Shown: piece by piece, positions 8,054 to 16,714 of the stretch | Numbering within the stretch: position 1 is the stretch's first letter | Layout: the number at the start of each line of letters is the position of its first letter | Source of the DNA: Cobetia amphilecti | GTDB taxonomy: Bacteria; Pseudomonadota; Gammaproteobacteria; Pseudomonadales; Halomonadaceae | Strand: one strand, 5' to 3' | DNA length: 64,000 bases | Assembly (NCBI RefSeq): GCF_030010415.1 | Contig: NZ_JASCSA010000001.1 | Made by a program: the position numbers and the translations under genes | Notes under the pieces: generated by a model | Database searches by the model: none | Seen by the model: only the letters and a program-made list of their open reading frames with translations | What the model was told of the DNA's origin: nothing

Positions 8054-9241
8054 ATGTTTCTGTTGATCCTGTTCGCTGCCATCGCGATTGGCATCTCATT
8101 CATCTGCTCCGTGCTCGAGGCGGCGCTGCTGTCGCTCTCCCCCAGCTATGTGGCAAGCCTGAGAGACCAGCATCCCAAGCGCCACGCCGCACTGGCCAAG
8201 CTCAAGGACAATATCGACAAACCGCTGGCCGCCATCCTGACGCTCAACACCATCGCGCATACCGTCGGTGCCACGGGGGTGGGCGCGCAGGTATCGGTCG
8301 TCTTCGGGGAAGCCTGGGTCGGCGTGGCCTCGGCGGTGATGACGCTGCTGATCCTGGTGGCCTCGGAAATCATCCCCAAGACCATCGGTGCTACCTACTG
8401 GCGTCAGCTGTCGCCGATGCTGCCCGGTGTGCTCAATGCCATGGTCTTAGCACTCAAGCCACTGATCTGGCTGTCTGAGTTGATCACCTCGCGCATCGGC
8501 AAGGATGCCCATGACATCGATGTGCGTGGCGAGATAAAGGCACTGGCGCAGATGGGGCTCGACAAGAAAGCCCTGGAAAATGATGAACAGCGCGTCATCA
8601 CCAACATCCTCAATCTGCATGAGATGAAGGTGCGTGACGTGCTGACACCGCGCCCTGTCTGCCAGACGGTCAGCCCCGAGATGAGCGTGGCCGAATTCAA
8701 TGACCAGCTGACGATCTGGCCCTTCAGCCGCTACCCGGTGATGACCGACGATGAGCGAACGCTGGGCATGATTCACCGGACCGATGCCCATCAGGCAGAG
8801 CCCACCACCCCGCTCAAGGACCTGATGCGCCCGATCAGCGAGCTGCACGCCGAAGACAACGTCGAGCATGCCTTTGGGCTCATGCAGCGCGAACGCCAGC
8901 ATCTGTGCGTGGTCTACGACAACCTGGGCAACTGGCTGGGCGTCATCACGCTGGAAGACGTGATGGAGACGATACTGGGCGAGGACATCATCGACGAGAC
9001 GGACAACGTGGCCAATCTGCGCCGCTTTGCCCGCCAGCGCTGGACCAAGCGTATCGGTGCCAACACCTCAAGTTCCCAGCCTTCCACTGCTAAGGCTGCT
9101 GGTGAAGATGCTGCCCCGGGTGAAGAAACTGGCTCTGATGAAGGTGCTTTGCCCGTCTACGAGCAATCCGAGAAAGATGCGGGTTCTTCCAAGCACTCTT
9201 CCAAAGACTCTGCCAAGAACCCTGGCGACAGCAAGGGCTAG
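8054..9241 (+). CDS. CNNM/DUF21 transmembrane protein with CBS pair (CorC/HlyC-like)
   Basis: The 395-residue protein begins at ATG 8054 with AAGGAG about 10 bases upstream; a longer frame to 8027 has no such site. Residues 1 to about 170 form the DUF21/CNNM membrane domain with four hydrophobic helices (LILFAAIAIGISFICSVLEA; TLNTIAHTVGATGVGA; ASEIIPKTIGATYW), and about 200-325 a CBS pair (MKVRDVLTPRP, LCVVYDNLGNWLGVITLEDVMETILGEDI). The family is linked to magnesium or cobalt handling through ion export or its regulation. There is no C-terminal CorC/HlyC domain; instead there is a 70-residue Ser/Lys/Asp/Glu-rich disordered tail. It is monocistronic with its own terminator. Confidence 0.9.
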   Translation: MFLLILFAAIAIGISFICSVLEAALLSLSPSYVASLRDQHPKRHAALAKLKDNIDKPLAAILTLNTIAHTVGATGVGAQVSVVFGEAWVGVASAVMTLLILVASEIIPKTIGATYWRQLSPMLPGVLNAMVLALKPLIWLSELITSRIGKDAHDIDVRGEIKALAQMGLDKKALENDEQRVITNILNLHEMKVRDVLTPRPVCQTVSPEMSVAEFNDQLTIWPFSRYPVMTDDERTLGMIHRTDAHQAEPTTPLKDLMRPISELHAEDNVEHAFGLMQRERQHLCVVYDNLGNWLGVITLEDVMETILGEDIIDETDNVANLRRFARQRWTKRIGANTSSSQPSTAKAAGEDAAPGEETGSDEGALPVYEQSEKDAGSSKHSSKDSAKNPGDSKG

Positions 9242-9276
9242 GTTCCTGCCACTGCGCTTGTGACCCTCTCAGAGGC

Positions 9277-9326
9277 AAAAGTCCCGTGACAGTCGTGGCC
9301 AGACACGACTATCGCGGGACTTTTTT
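9277..9326 (+). terminator. Rho-independent terminator of the CNNM gene
   Basis: A 21-bp stem with two wobble or mismatch positions (AAAAGTCCCG... / ...CGGGACTTTT), followed by a T6 run. Confidence 0.85.
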
Positions 9327-9553
9327 ATAGTCGCTTGTTGAAGCTACCCGATAACGACTTGATTCCTATTGCGAACCCCCACTCTCAAGCAATCGAATAA
9401 TTTCTTTCTTCCAATCTCTCGGTAATCAATCCCCGGACTCGGTGCTAACGTTAATCACACACGACGGGCAGAGAACGAACCGAGATAACATAATGATATA
9501 CAAGAAATTTACGACGTTCCGGGCTGAACAGAAAGGCGCCATTCCTGAAGTAA

Positions 9554-9697
9554 GAGGCCTATTGGCTCTATCAGGCCACCCGCCAGACCGCCGCCATCAA
9601 GCGCTTCCAGAATGCCTATGACAGCGATGTCGAAAACGACATGACCGCCCAGCGCAGCTGGGACCAGATCGTGATCGACGTCCAGTCCATCGTTTGA
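9554..9697 (+). pseudogene. Remnant of a short coding sequence, frameshifted
   Basis: The stretch 9327-9790 has no intact gene. A reading frame opened by a stop at 9551 encodes 47 residues of protein-like sequence (YWLYQATRQTAAIKRFQNAY, then ending DQIVIDVQSIV) and stops at 9697, directly before a terminator. It has no start codon. An ATG at 9492 with an upstream purine-rich stretch begins another frame (MIYKKFTTFRAEQK) that runs out of phase into it, as if one frameshift separates the two halves. I do not recognise the family. Confidence 0.3.
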
Positions 9698-9734
9698 GAA
9701 TACGTCCTGCAACGTAAGCAAGGATGCCCTTTCG

Positions 9735-9759
9735 GGGAGTGGCAACACTCCCTCTTTTT
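9735..9759 (+). terminator. Terminator with GCAA tetraloop
   Basis: GGGAGTG-GCAA-CACTCCC followed by TCTTTTT. It sits 38 bases after the coding remnant and before the YdcH-like gene, implying the remnant is or was transcribed. Confidence 0.75.
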
Positions 9760-9790
9760 GGATTCTCCCCCCCTATTTCGGAGCCACACC

Positions 9791-10033
9791 ATGCATATCG
9801 ATGACCACTCCCTGTGCAACGACTTCCCTCAGCAACGTGAACTCATTCTGCGCCTGATCAACGGCAATGAAGAGTTCGCCCGCATCGCGGAAGCCTATAC
9901 CCGCATAGACACCGAGATTCATGCCCTGGAAGTCGATGAATCGCCGATCGGCGATGACTCCATGCACCAACTCAAGCATCAGCGCAGCCTGCTCAAGGAT
10001 GGTCTGTACGAGCGAATGATGGCGGCTGAGTAA
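9791..10033 (+). CDS. YdcH/DUF465-like small protein
   Basis: An 80-residue acidic helical protein. The pattern NDFPQQRELILRLINGNEEFARIAEAYTRIDTEIHALE with a later LKHQRSLLKDGLYERM matches the DUF465 (YdcH) family, whose members form a coiled-coil hairpin; function is poorly known. ATG 9791 is the only start giving the full family N-terminus. It stands alone between two terminator-like regions. Confidence 0.75.
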   Translation: MHIDDHSLCNDFPQQRELILRLINGNEEFARIAEAYTRIDTEIHALEVDESPIGDDSMHQLKHQRSLLKDGLYERMMAAE

Positions 10034-10121
10034 AGCGCCTACGGCTCACTATCTGGAAATACCGACCGATTATTATCCATCAGCTTCTGTGACTGACGAC
10101 CTCTATCAAGAGATTTCCTGA

Positions 10122-10901
10122 TTAGCTGGCCTTTGCAGGCTGGCTACTCTTTTTTCGGATATAGAAATGCATACTTCCCCCTTTAACAGGCCTACGGCAT
10201 ACATCCAGATAATCCAGTTTCTGAATCATCGCTCCAAGCTTGCTGGCACCATGATCAGACGGTTTCAAGTCAGGCATCTTCTTCTTTAGATATCCACCAA
10301 CTGCTGACAGGGGAGCCCAACCATCAACCTGTTGCAGTTCATTCACCGCATTCAAGATATGCGACCTCAACTGTCGCTGTGTCTTGGTCGGCTTGACGAG
10401 GGCTACCGGCTCAACAGCCGGCTTGCTGACTGGCATGGCCGGGACGGGCTTCTCAGCCACCTTGCGCAGTCCTTCGCTGTAGATGAACGTGTCACAGGCA
10501 GACACGAAGGGCTGAGGCGTCTTGTCTTCACCGAAGCCATACACCAGCATGCCGCTCTCTCTCAAACGAGCCGCGAGGCGCGTAAAGTCGCTGTCCGAAG
10601 AGATGAGGCAGAACCCCTCCACGTTCCCCGAGTACAGCAAGTCCATGGCATCGATGATCAACGCAGAGTCAGTTGCATTCTTGCCCTGGGTATAGCTGAA
10701 CTGCTGAACCGGATGAATGGCATGACGCAGAAGATGCTCTTTCCAGGGCGCAAGATTCGGCGTCGTCCAGTCTCCGTAAGCCCGCTTGATGGTGCTGACC
10801 CCCAGCTTTGAAATCTCTGCCAGCAGCGTTTCGCAGATAGCAGCCTGCGCATTGTCAGCATCAATAAGTACCGCCAATCTATTGCGTCCTATCTGTGACA
10901 T
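10122..10901 (-). CDS. NYN-domain ribonuclease-like protein with C-terminal OST-HTH/LOTUS domain
   Basis: The 259-residue protein has an N-terminal NYN (PIN-like) nuclease domain: RLAVLIDADNAQ at residues 8-19 with the metal-binding Asp pair, NATDSALIIDAMDLL around 75-89, and CLISSDSDFTRLAARLRESG around 97-116. A linker with Pro/Val/Lys leads to a LOTUS/OST-HTH winged helix (about 178-250, LRSHILNAVNELQQVDGWAPLSAVGGYLKKKMPDLKP region), an RNA-binding module. The combination occurs widely in bacteria (LabA/YacP-like group) and is thought to act on RNA. It has its own promoter region with a perfect 8-bp palindrome and is not in an operon. Confidence 0.9.
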   Translation of the reverse strand: MSQIGRNRLAVLIDADNAQAAICETLLAEISKLGVSTIKRAYGDWTTPNLAPWKEHLLRHAIHPVQQFSYTQGKNATDSALIIDAMDLLYSGNVEGFCLISSDSDFTRLAARLRESGMLVYGFGEDKTPQPFVSACDTFIYSEGLRKVAEKPVPAMPVSKPAVEPVALVKPTKTQRQLRSHILNAVNELQQVDGWAPLSAVGGYLKKKMPDLKPSDHGASKLGAMIQKLDYLDVCRRPVKGGSMHFYIRKKSSQPAKAS

Positions 10902-10935
10902 GTATCACTCCATGATGTACGTCACTGAAATCCTG

Positions 10936-10954
10936 TTATCTCTCCAAGAGATAA
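10936..10954. promoter_or_regulatory. Operator-like palindrome upstream of the NYN gene
   Basis: TTATCTCT-CCA-AGAGATAA is a perfect 8-3-8 inverted repeat 35 bases upstream of the NYN start codon. A repressor site is inferred; no T-run follows, so a terminator is unlikely. Confidence 0.4.
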
Positions 10955-11012
10955 TATGTCATGTAATGACCATGATGATCACCAGATACGTCATGGCCTT
11001 GGCAAACACCTC

Positions 11013-11900
11013 CTAGCCGGTTTCAAATCCCTCTATCAAGGCATCCATCAGCACCCTCACCCGCCGAGGAAGAATCGACGTCTCCGGGCGGACGATATAG
11101 AGGCTGGTATCTGCGCCGTCCCTACGTACGTCTTCCAGCAGCGGGATCAAGCGCCCGGAAGCGAGGTCATCGGCAATGAGGTAGTGCGGCAGACAGGCAA
11201 TGCCGCGGCTGCCCAGACAGGCGGCGTGCAGCGTTTCCAGAGAATTGGAGAGGAAGCCACAACGCATGTCGGGCAACGACGTGAGCCCCCAGGCATTGAA
11301 GCCGCCGGGGAGATTCAGGATCAGGCTGACATGCTCCGCCAGCTCCGGTACTGAGCGCGGCGTGCCATGGCTTGCCAGATAGTCCGGCGATGCACAGATG
11401 ACGCGATGGTTGGTGGCCAACCGCCTGGCGATCAGGCCGAGTTCGGGCTGTGTGGTGCTGCGTATCGCCAGATCCATCCCTTCATGGACAAGGTCGACCA
11501 CTGCGTCCGACAGCGTCAGGTCCACGATCACCTCGGGATAGCGCTCCATGAAGCGCAACAGCAGGGGCATCACCTGCCGCTTGCCCAGTGCATGGGAACA
11601 CGAGAGGCGAATGCGCCCCTTGAGCGCGCCACTACCTTCGGCAATCTCCTGCTCGACATGGCGCAGGCGCTCCTGCAACTCCCGCGTCTCAAGGGCATAG
11701 AGCTGGCCTGCTTCACTCAGGCGCATACGCCGAGTGGAGCGAATCAGCAACTGGGCACCAAGACGCTGCTCCAGCTGCGCGATGCGCTTGCTGATCGCCG
11801 AGTGGGTAATGCCAAGCTGGCGCGCCGCCCCGGTGAAGGTGCCGGCGTCGACGACGGCGTGAAAGATGTCGAGATCCGTATGCGGTTTCATATGTTCCAT
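11013..11900 (-). CDS. LysR-family regulator divergent from an Old Yellow Enzyme gene
   Basis: A protein of about 295 residues with the HTH at 1-65 (DLDIFHAVVDAGTFTGAARQLGITHSAISKRIAQLEQRLGAQLLIRSTRRMRLSEAG, split here over the helix-turn-helix and wing) and an effector domain of the CrgA/AphB-like subgroup. ATG 11900 or 11891 are both reasonable; a longer frame to 11960 has no ribosome site and would run over the promoter region. It is divergent from the flavin oxidoreductase at 12010 and probably regulates it in response to an electrophile or redox signal. Confidence 0.85.
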   Translation of the reverse strand: MEHMKPHTDLDIFHAVVDAGTFTGAARQLGITHSAISKRIAQLEQRLGAQLLIRSTRRMRLSEAGQLYALETRELQERLRHVEQEIAEGSGALKGRIRLSCSHALGKRQVMPLLLRFMERYPEVIVDLTLSDAVVDLVHEGMDLAIRSTTQPELGLIARRLATNHRVICASPDYLASHGTPRSVPELAEHVSLILNLPGGFNAWGLTSLPDMRCGFLSNSLETLHAACLGSRGIACLPHYLIADDLASGRLIPLLEDVRRDGADTSLYIVRPETSILPRRVRVLMDALIEGFETG

Positions 11901-12009
11901 TGGCTCACGAATGCTGTGCGCATACAACGGATTATCACCAGACACTGCGCATGACATCATGACATCTGTTCCTTATGAGCCAGATTCAGCCCCCAACGAG
12001 ACATCCCCC

Positions 12010-13209
12010 ATGACAGACCAGCCGACAGCCCCCGCCCTGTTTACCCCTTTCACGTTGCCAAGCGGCCGGGTGCTCGCCAACCGAATCGTCAAGGCTGCGA
12101 TGTCGGATTCCCTCGGTGATGGCACGGGACATCCCAGTGAGGCACAGCTGCGCCTTTATGAGCGCTGGGCAGAGGGTGGCGTAGCGGCGTCACTGGTCGG
12201 AGAGGTACAGCCTGATCACCAGCATGCCGAGAAACCCGGCAACCTGGTGCTCAACGCGCAGTCGGATCTCGCAGCCTTCACGCAACTGGCCCAGCGCGGT
12301 CAACAGCACGGTGCAGACCTCTGGCTGCAGCTCGGCCACGCCGGTGCGATGGCCTACCCACCGACCAGCACGGCGCATGGCCCCAGTGCACTGGATATTC
12401 CCGGGCTACGTTGCGAAGCCATGAGCCTGGAGGCCATCAAGGCATTGCCCGCGGCCATGGCGACGACGGCGCGCCTGGCCCGTGACGCCGGATTTGGCGG
12501 GGTACAGGTGCATGCGGCACACGGCTTCCTGCTCAGCCAGTTTCTGTCTCCCCTCTTCAATCAGCGCACGGATGACTACGGCGGTAGCCTCGACAACCGC
12601 ATGCGGCTGATGCGTGAAGTGATCATTGCCGTGCGTGAGGCCGTCGGCCACGACTACCCAGTCATGGTGAAACTCAACTCCAGTGACCAACTGCAAGGCG
12701 GTTTCGAGGAGTCCGAAGCGCTGCAGGTGATAGCGGCACTCGATGAACTGCCCATCGATCTGATCGACATCAGTGGTGGCACCTACTTCCCCGGCGCGAG
12801 CTCCGCGTCGGATGCCAGCGCCAGCGGCCCCTACTTCGTCGAATTCGCCAAGCGTGCACGCGAGGTGACGACCCTGCCCTTGATGGCAACCGGCGGCTTC
12901 AAGACACTCGCGCAGGCCGAAGACGCCGTGGCACAGGGCGCCGTCGATCTCGTCGGCCTGGCCCGCCCACTGGCGCTGCACCCGTCCCTGCCCGCCCTCT
13001 GGCAGGCCGGAAAATGTCCCGCGCCGGAATTCCCGCGTTTCAGCACGCCGCCGGAAGGCGGTGTGACAGCCTGGTACACCTTGCGCCTGACGCAGCTGGG
13101 TGAGGATCGTGAGCATGAATCACTGGGCGAACTGGAGACGGTGCTGGCCGACTATGAAGCCCGCGACGCCGCGCGCGCCGAGACCTGGAACGCGCACTTC
13201 TCGAACTGA
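12010..13209 (+). CDS. Old Yellow Enzyme family NADH:flavin oxidoreductase
   Basis: The 399-residue TIM-barrel flavoprotein shows the OYE signatures: LANRIVKAAMSD near residues 20-31, the VHAAHGFLLSQFLSPLFNQRTDDYGG segment around 168-193 with the catalytic HxxH-like and Tyr region, NRMRLMREVI, and the phosphate-binding MATGGF...LVGLARPLALHP at 292-325. It reduces activated C=C bonds of enones or nitro compounds using NAD(P)H and FMN in the cytoplasm. ATG 12010 is preferred; the open frame extends to 11866 over the divergent promoter. Physiological substrate unknown. Confidence 0.9.
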   Translation: MTDQPTAPALFTPFTLPSGRVLANRIVKAAMSDSLGDGTGHPSEAQLRLYERWAEGGVAASLVGEVQPDHQHAEKPGNLVLNAQSDLAAFTQLAQRGQQHGADLWLQLGHAGAMAYPPTSTAHGPSALDIPGLRCEAMSLEAIKALPAAMATTARLARDAGFGGVQVHAAHGFLLSQFLSPLFNQRTDDYGGSLDNRMRLMREVIIAVREAVGHDYPVMVKLNSSDQLQGGFEESEALQVIAALDELPIDLIDISGGTYFPGASSASDASASGPYFVEFAKRAREVTTLPLMATGGFKTLAQAEDAVAQGAVDLVGLARPLALHPSLPALWQAGKCPAPEFPRFSTPPEGGVTAWYTLRLTQLGEDREHESLGELETVLADYEARDAARAETWNAHFSN

Positions 13210-13234
13210 GACGTTTTCAGTAGGACAGACGCAG

Positions 13235-13262
13235 AACGCCGCAGCGCTGACGCTGCGGCGTT
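13235..13262 (+). terminator. Hairpin after the OYE gene
   Basis: AACGCCGCAGCG-CTGA-CGCTGCGGCGTT, perfect 12-bp stem, no following T-run. A near-identical sequence recurs at 17768. Confidence 0.55.
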
Positions 13263-13315
13263 CATGTTTCAGCCCCTTGCAGTGATGCAAGTCAGGTCGT
13301 GGGAAACCGCACCAA

Positions 13316-13362
13316 TGAAGCGTCTTCAGGCAGCGTTGTGCACACTGACTGAAGGCGCTTCA
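13316..13362 (-). promoter_or_regulatory. Hairpin spanning the arfA stop codon (predicted RNase III substrate)
   Basis: On the minus strand TGAAGCGCCTTCAG pairs with CTGAAGACGCTTCA (13 of 14 positions) around a 19-base loop. The arfA TGA stop (13326-13328) lies in the 3' arm. In E. coli, RNase III cleaves such a hairpin in the arfA mRNA, giving a nonstop message destroyed by tmRNA, so ArfA accumulates only when tmRNA fails. The same control is inferred here. Confidence 0.65.
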
Positions 13363-13505
13363 CTGCCGCCCCTGTTTCCCTGCGACTTGCCCTGGCGCTG
13401 ATAGCTGCCCTTGCCCTTGCGCGCCTTCACCACACGTTGCTTGAACATCGGGGTACGCAGCACTGCCTTGAGGGCGTTGTCCTGCACCTTGCGCTTGTGA
13501 GTCAT
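13326..13505 (-). CDS. arfA: Alternative ribosome-rescue factor ArfA
   Basis: The 59-residue basic protein matches ArfA: KVQDNALKAVLRTPMFKQRV in the N-terminal half, then the KGKGSYQRQGK and GNRGG motif that lies in the mRNA channel of stalled ribosomes. ArfA recruits RF2 to free ribosomes stalled on nonstop mRNA when trans-translation is limiting. The start at 13505 has AGGAG 7 bases upstream; a longer frame to 13661 is not conserved in character. The last residues (PSVSVHNAA) are encoded within the regulatory hairpin and would be lost in the active, tmRNA-escaping form, as in E. coli. Confidence 0.9.
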   Translation of the reverse strand: MTHKRKVQDNALKAVLRTPMFKQRVVKARKGKGSYQRQGKSQGNRGGSEAPSVSVHNAA

Positions 13506-14439
13506 GGTGTCTTCTCCTGTAGCTTCTCTATCACACCCAGTATACGCCCTTTCGGCATGTAAAGTGATCAACCTCCGCTTGCCCTCTCGTCGCTGGCTTG
13601 GCGAGTGAACACCAGCAGATACTCTAGAAATTCCTCCGGCGAATCCTCCAGCGAGAATCATTCAATAATCTGTCACCCTTTTCCCTTCGGCCCCTGGATC
13701 TTTCTCCATTCACCCGCCACTCACTACTCTGATCCCAATCCTCCATCCTTCGCACTCCCTTGTTTACCCAAAATCTCAAAATTACGAGCACCTACCTGCT
13801 TGACGAACAGGCTATTTCACCCCTCTAGCCGATTGACTCGCCATGCCTTGAAAAGTCAAAAAGTCATCCAGCTTGGAATCGGCATTGCAACACGGAAATC
13901 TTCTTTCATTCTACACAGAAAACAAGCCAGTTTTTTCACACAGACAACAAGCTGAATAACGCCATGTAAAACCGCCTCCACAACATAAAAATACCCTACA
14001 AATCAATAGCCTAAACAAAAACAACCGCAACCATGAGCCGATAAACCACATCCTTCCTCCTGACCGTTGTAAAGAGAGACAACCTAAAACAATCTTTCTA
14101 CTAAAGTCTAAATGCCCTCGTGATCGTGTACACTTCATATACTCATAATCAATGCTTCATATTTGAGCTGACGCATCATATCTGCGAGGATGCCCCACGT
14201 TCCGCGAGCCGCAGGATGCCCTCAAGGCAAGAAAAATACGGCTTCCGTGTTCAGGTTCAGCGAAATGACAAGTGGCCAGTCAACTGGATTTCTTACCTTT
14301 CCAGGCCACACAAGCGCTGGATAATGTCCATTATTATCGCGTTCCACTACATAGGAAAAAGCACCTGGTCAACACGACATCCCGCAACACGGGGTTCACG
14401 GAACATGACGTCTCATTACAGTCTCAACAGGAAATACCC
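13506..14439. other. Long AT-richer intergenic stretch upstream of tmm1
   Basis: About 930 bases without a convincing gene. The base composition drops relative to its neighbours between about 13640 and 14160. Open frames here (for example 13605-13955) have no ribosome site or protein-like composition. The part near 14100-14440 must contain the tmm1 promoter, but I find no good sigma-54 match there. Confidence 0.5.
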
Positions 14440-15849
14440 ATGACAAAACGCATTGCGATCATTGGCGCAGGGCCGAGTGGCCTGGCACAGCTGCGCGCCT
14501 TTCAATCTGCCGCTGACAAGGGTATCGATATTCCCGAGATAGTCTGTTATGAAAAACAGAGTGACTGGGGTGGCCTGTGGAATTACAGCTGGCGCACCGG
14601 TCTCGATCAGAATGGTGAACCCGTCCACGGCAGTATGTATCGCTACCTGTGGTCCAACGGTCCCAAGGAATGTCTGGAGTTCGCGGATTATTCCTTCGAG
14701 GAGCATTTCGGGCATCCCATCGCCTCGTACCCGCCACGTGCGGTGGTCTTCGACTACATCAAGGGTCGGGTCGAAAAGGCCGGAGTGCGCAAGTTCATTC
14801 GCTTCAATTGCCCGGTGCGTCATGTCAGCTTTGACGATACCAGTGAGCAGTTCACGGTCAGCGTGCATGACCAGCAGGCAGATGCGGTCGTGCAGGAGCA
14901 GTTTGACCACGTCATCGTCGCATCGGGTCACTTCTCGACCCCCAACGTGCCTGAGTTCCAGGGGTTCTCGGAGTTCAATGGCCGTATCCTGCATGCGCAT
15001 GACTTCCGCGATGCGCTGGAATTCAAGGACAAGGACCTGCTGCTGATCGGTAGCAGCTACTCCGCTGAAGATATCGGCTCACAGTGCTACAAGTACGGCG
15101 CTCGCAGCATCACCACCAGCTACCGCACCGCGCCGATGGGCTTCGCCTGGCCGGACAACTGGGAAGAGAAGCCGCTGTTGCTGAAGGTGGATCGCGATAC
15201 CGCTTACTTCCGCGATGGCACCAGCAAGAAAATCGATGCCATCATCCTGTGCACCGGCTACCTCCACCACTTCCCATACCTTGATGAGCCTCTGCGCCTC
15301 AAGACAGGCAATCGCATGTGGCCACTTGGCCTGTACAAGGGCGCTGCCTGGGAAGAGAACCCGCGCATGTTCTATCTCGGCATGCAGGACCAGTGGTACA
15401 CCTTCAACATGTTCGATGCCCAGGCATGGTGGGTGCGTGACGTGATTCTCGGGGAAATCGCGCTGCCCAGCCGCGAGGCAATGCAGGCGGATAGTCAGTC
15501 ATGGCGTGACAGGGAAGAGACTCTGGACAGTGATGAATCAATGATCCTGTTCCAGGGCGATTACGTTAAGTCACTGATCTCGGAGACGGATTATCCGAGC
15601 TTCGATATCGACGGCGTCAATCGCACCTTCCTCGAGTGGGAACATCACAAGCATGAGAACATCATGACGTTCCGTGATCACTCCTATCGCTCGCTGATGA
15701 CCGGCACACTGGCCCCTCCTCATCACACGCCCTGGCTCGACGCGATGGATGATTCACTGGAAGCCTTCCTGGCGCAGCCCGACAAGAGCGCCAGACAAAC
15801 GGGCGACGACAGAGCTACCACCGCGCAGCTCACGACTGACGACGCCTGA
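14440..15849 (+). CDS. tmm: Trimethylamine monooxygenase Tmm, copy 1
   Basis: The 469-residue flavin-dependent monooxygenase oxidises trimethylamine to TMAO with NADPH and O2. The FAD motif GAGPSG is at residues 9-14, the conserved WSNGPKE at about 71-77, an FMO-identifying FNGRILHAHDF segment near 181-191, and the NADP motif GSSYSAEDIG at 204-213, whose Tyr207 corresponds to the mobile active-site Tyr described for bacterial Tmm. The length and end-to-end pattern (EYEKQ.DWGGLWNY type N-terminus; FLEWEHHKHENIMTFRDH near the C-terminus) match Tmm of Methylocella and marine Roseobacter rather than generic FMOs. ATG 14440 follows AGGA. A second copy lies at 25833. The C-terminal 20 residues are variable. 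Confidence 0.93.
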   Translation: MTKRIAIIGAGPSGLAQLRAFQSAADKGIDIPEIVCYEKQSDWGGLWNYSWRTGLDQNGEPVHGSMYRYLWSNGPKECLEFADYSFEEHFGHPIASYPPRAVVFDYIKGRVEKAGVRKFIRFNCPVRHVSFDDTSEQFTVSVHDQQADAVVQEQFDHVIVASGHFSTPNVPEFQGFSEFNGRILHAHDFRDALEFKDKDLLLIGSSYSAEDIGSQCYKYGARSITTSYRTAPMGFAWPDNWEEKPLLLKVDRDTAYFRDGTSKKIDAIILCTGYLHHFPYLDEPLRLKTGNRMWPLGLYKGAAWEENPRMFYLGMQDQWYTFNMFDAQAWWVRDVILGEIALPSREAMQADSQSWRDREETLDSDESMILFQGDYVKSLISETDYPSFDIDGVNRTFLEWEHHKHENIMTFRDHSYRSLMTGTLAPPHHTPWLDAMDDSLEAFLAQPDKSARQTGDDRATTAQLTTDDA

Positions 15850-15922
15850 GCAGGCCGTCACAGCAAGCAGCCGTCTGAGCGAGCAAGCCATCTGAGACGA
15901 CGAGCTTCCTGATCCGCCAGGC

Positions 15923-15963
15923 AACGATGCCGCCGAGTCATGACACGACTCGGCGGCATCGTT
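15923..15963. terminator. Bidirectional terminator between tmm1 and the HAD gene
   Basis: Perfect 17-bp stem AACGATGCCGCCGAGTC / GACTCGGCGGCATCGTT, 7-base loop, between convergent genes. Confidence 0.75.
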
Positions 15964-16057
15964 CTATCACTTCACAAGTACAACAGCTCACAAGTGCATG
16001 AGTGAATCAGAGCAAGCTGCGCAAAGGCCTGCGCCTTGCGGCCGCCCTGCTCACGCC

Positions 16058-16714
16058 CTATACCGCTTCGCGACTGTCGCTGCTTGGCATATCGCAAAGT
16101 GATATCAACGCCTGCGGCTGCGCGATGACCCGCTCCGGCGCCATGCTAGCCAGGCGCTCGGGGCTCTGCCATCCCCAGCTGACCGCAGCGGCACGACACC
16201 CCGCCTCGTGCGCGGCGCGAATGTCGCTGACGGCGTCGCCCACCATCCAGCTGCGCTCCACCGCCACTTGCGGCGCTGCCAACAGACGCGCCAGCTTGGC
16301 CCCCTTGCTGCCAGCGATCTCACCGCCCAGCACCTGTAACACGCAATCCGCCAGGCCGGCGGCGGCGAGCGTGGCATGAATCATCTCGCTGTGATTGGCC
16401 GACAGCACCATGACGTCGCCCTGTTCGGCGAGTGCCGACAAGGCCTCGCGCATGCCGGTGAAGACCGCCGGCGGCGTCGCCTGGCGGGTATAGGCAAAGA
16501 CATGTGCGGCAAAGCGCGCGACGGCCTCGCCCGCAAAGCCCTGCATACGCGCCATCTCCTCGAAGGTCACGTTGTCCAGCGACTCCCAGCTATCGCGTTC
16601 CAGCACGATCGTCCGCCCTTCCAGATGCGCCGCATGTGTGCAGGCCTTGAGGCACAGTGTCAGGCTGTCAGCAATCACACCATCAAAATCAAAGACATAT
16701 AACGCCTTGTTCAT
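16058..16714 (-). CDS. HAD-superfamily hydrolase (Gph/PGP-like)
   Basis: The 218-residue protein opens with the HAD motif I DFDGVIADS (residues 9-17: nucleophile Asp9, acid Asp11), has motif II VLSANHS around 102-108, a Lys in GSKGAK, and motif III/IV VGDAVSDIRAAHEAG. The alpha-helical cap lies between residues 15 and 85. It is a small-molecule phosphatase of the phosphoglycolate/pyrophosphatase group. Its ATG overlaps the stop of the upstream phosphodiesterase gene (TAATG), so the two are translationally coupled and may act in sequence on a phosphodiester and then a phosphomonoester. Confidence 0.85.
   Translation of the reverse strand: MNKALYVFDFDGVIADSLTLCLKACTHAAHLEGRTIVLERDSWESLDNVTFEEMARMQGFAGEAVARFAAHVFAYTRQATPPAVFTGMREALSALAEQGDVMVLSANHSEMIHATLAAAGLADCVLQVLGGEIAGSKGAKLARLLAAPQVAVERSWMVGDAVSDIRAAHEAGCRAAAVSWGWQSPERLASMAPERVIAQPQALISLCDMPSSDSREAV

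Noticed and set aside
13605..13955. 116-codon forward frame upstream of tmm1
   Set aside because: No ribosome site, Ser/Pro-rich random composition and overlap with the arfA promoter side.
14100..14439. Sigma-54 promoter for tmm1
   Set aside because: The best match (AGGCCACACAAGCGCT) lacks the A and Y of the -24 box, unlike the exact sites at 19636 and 22482.
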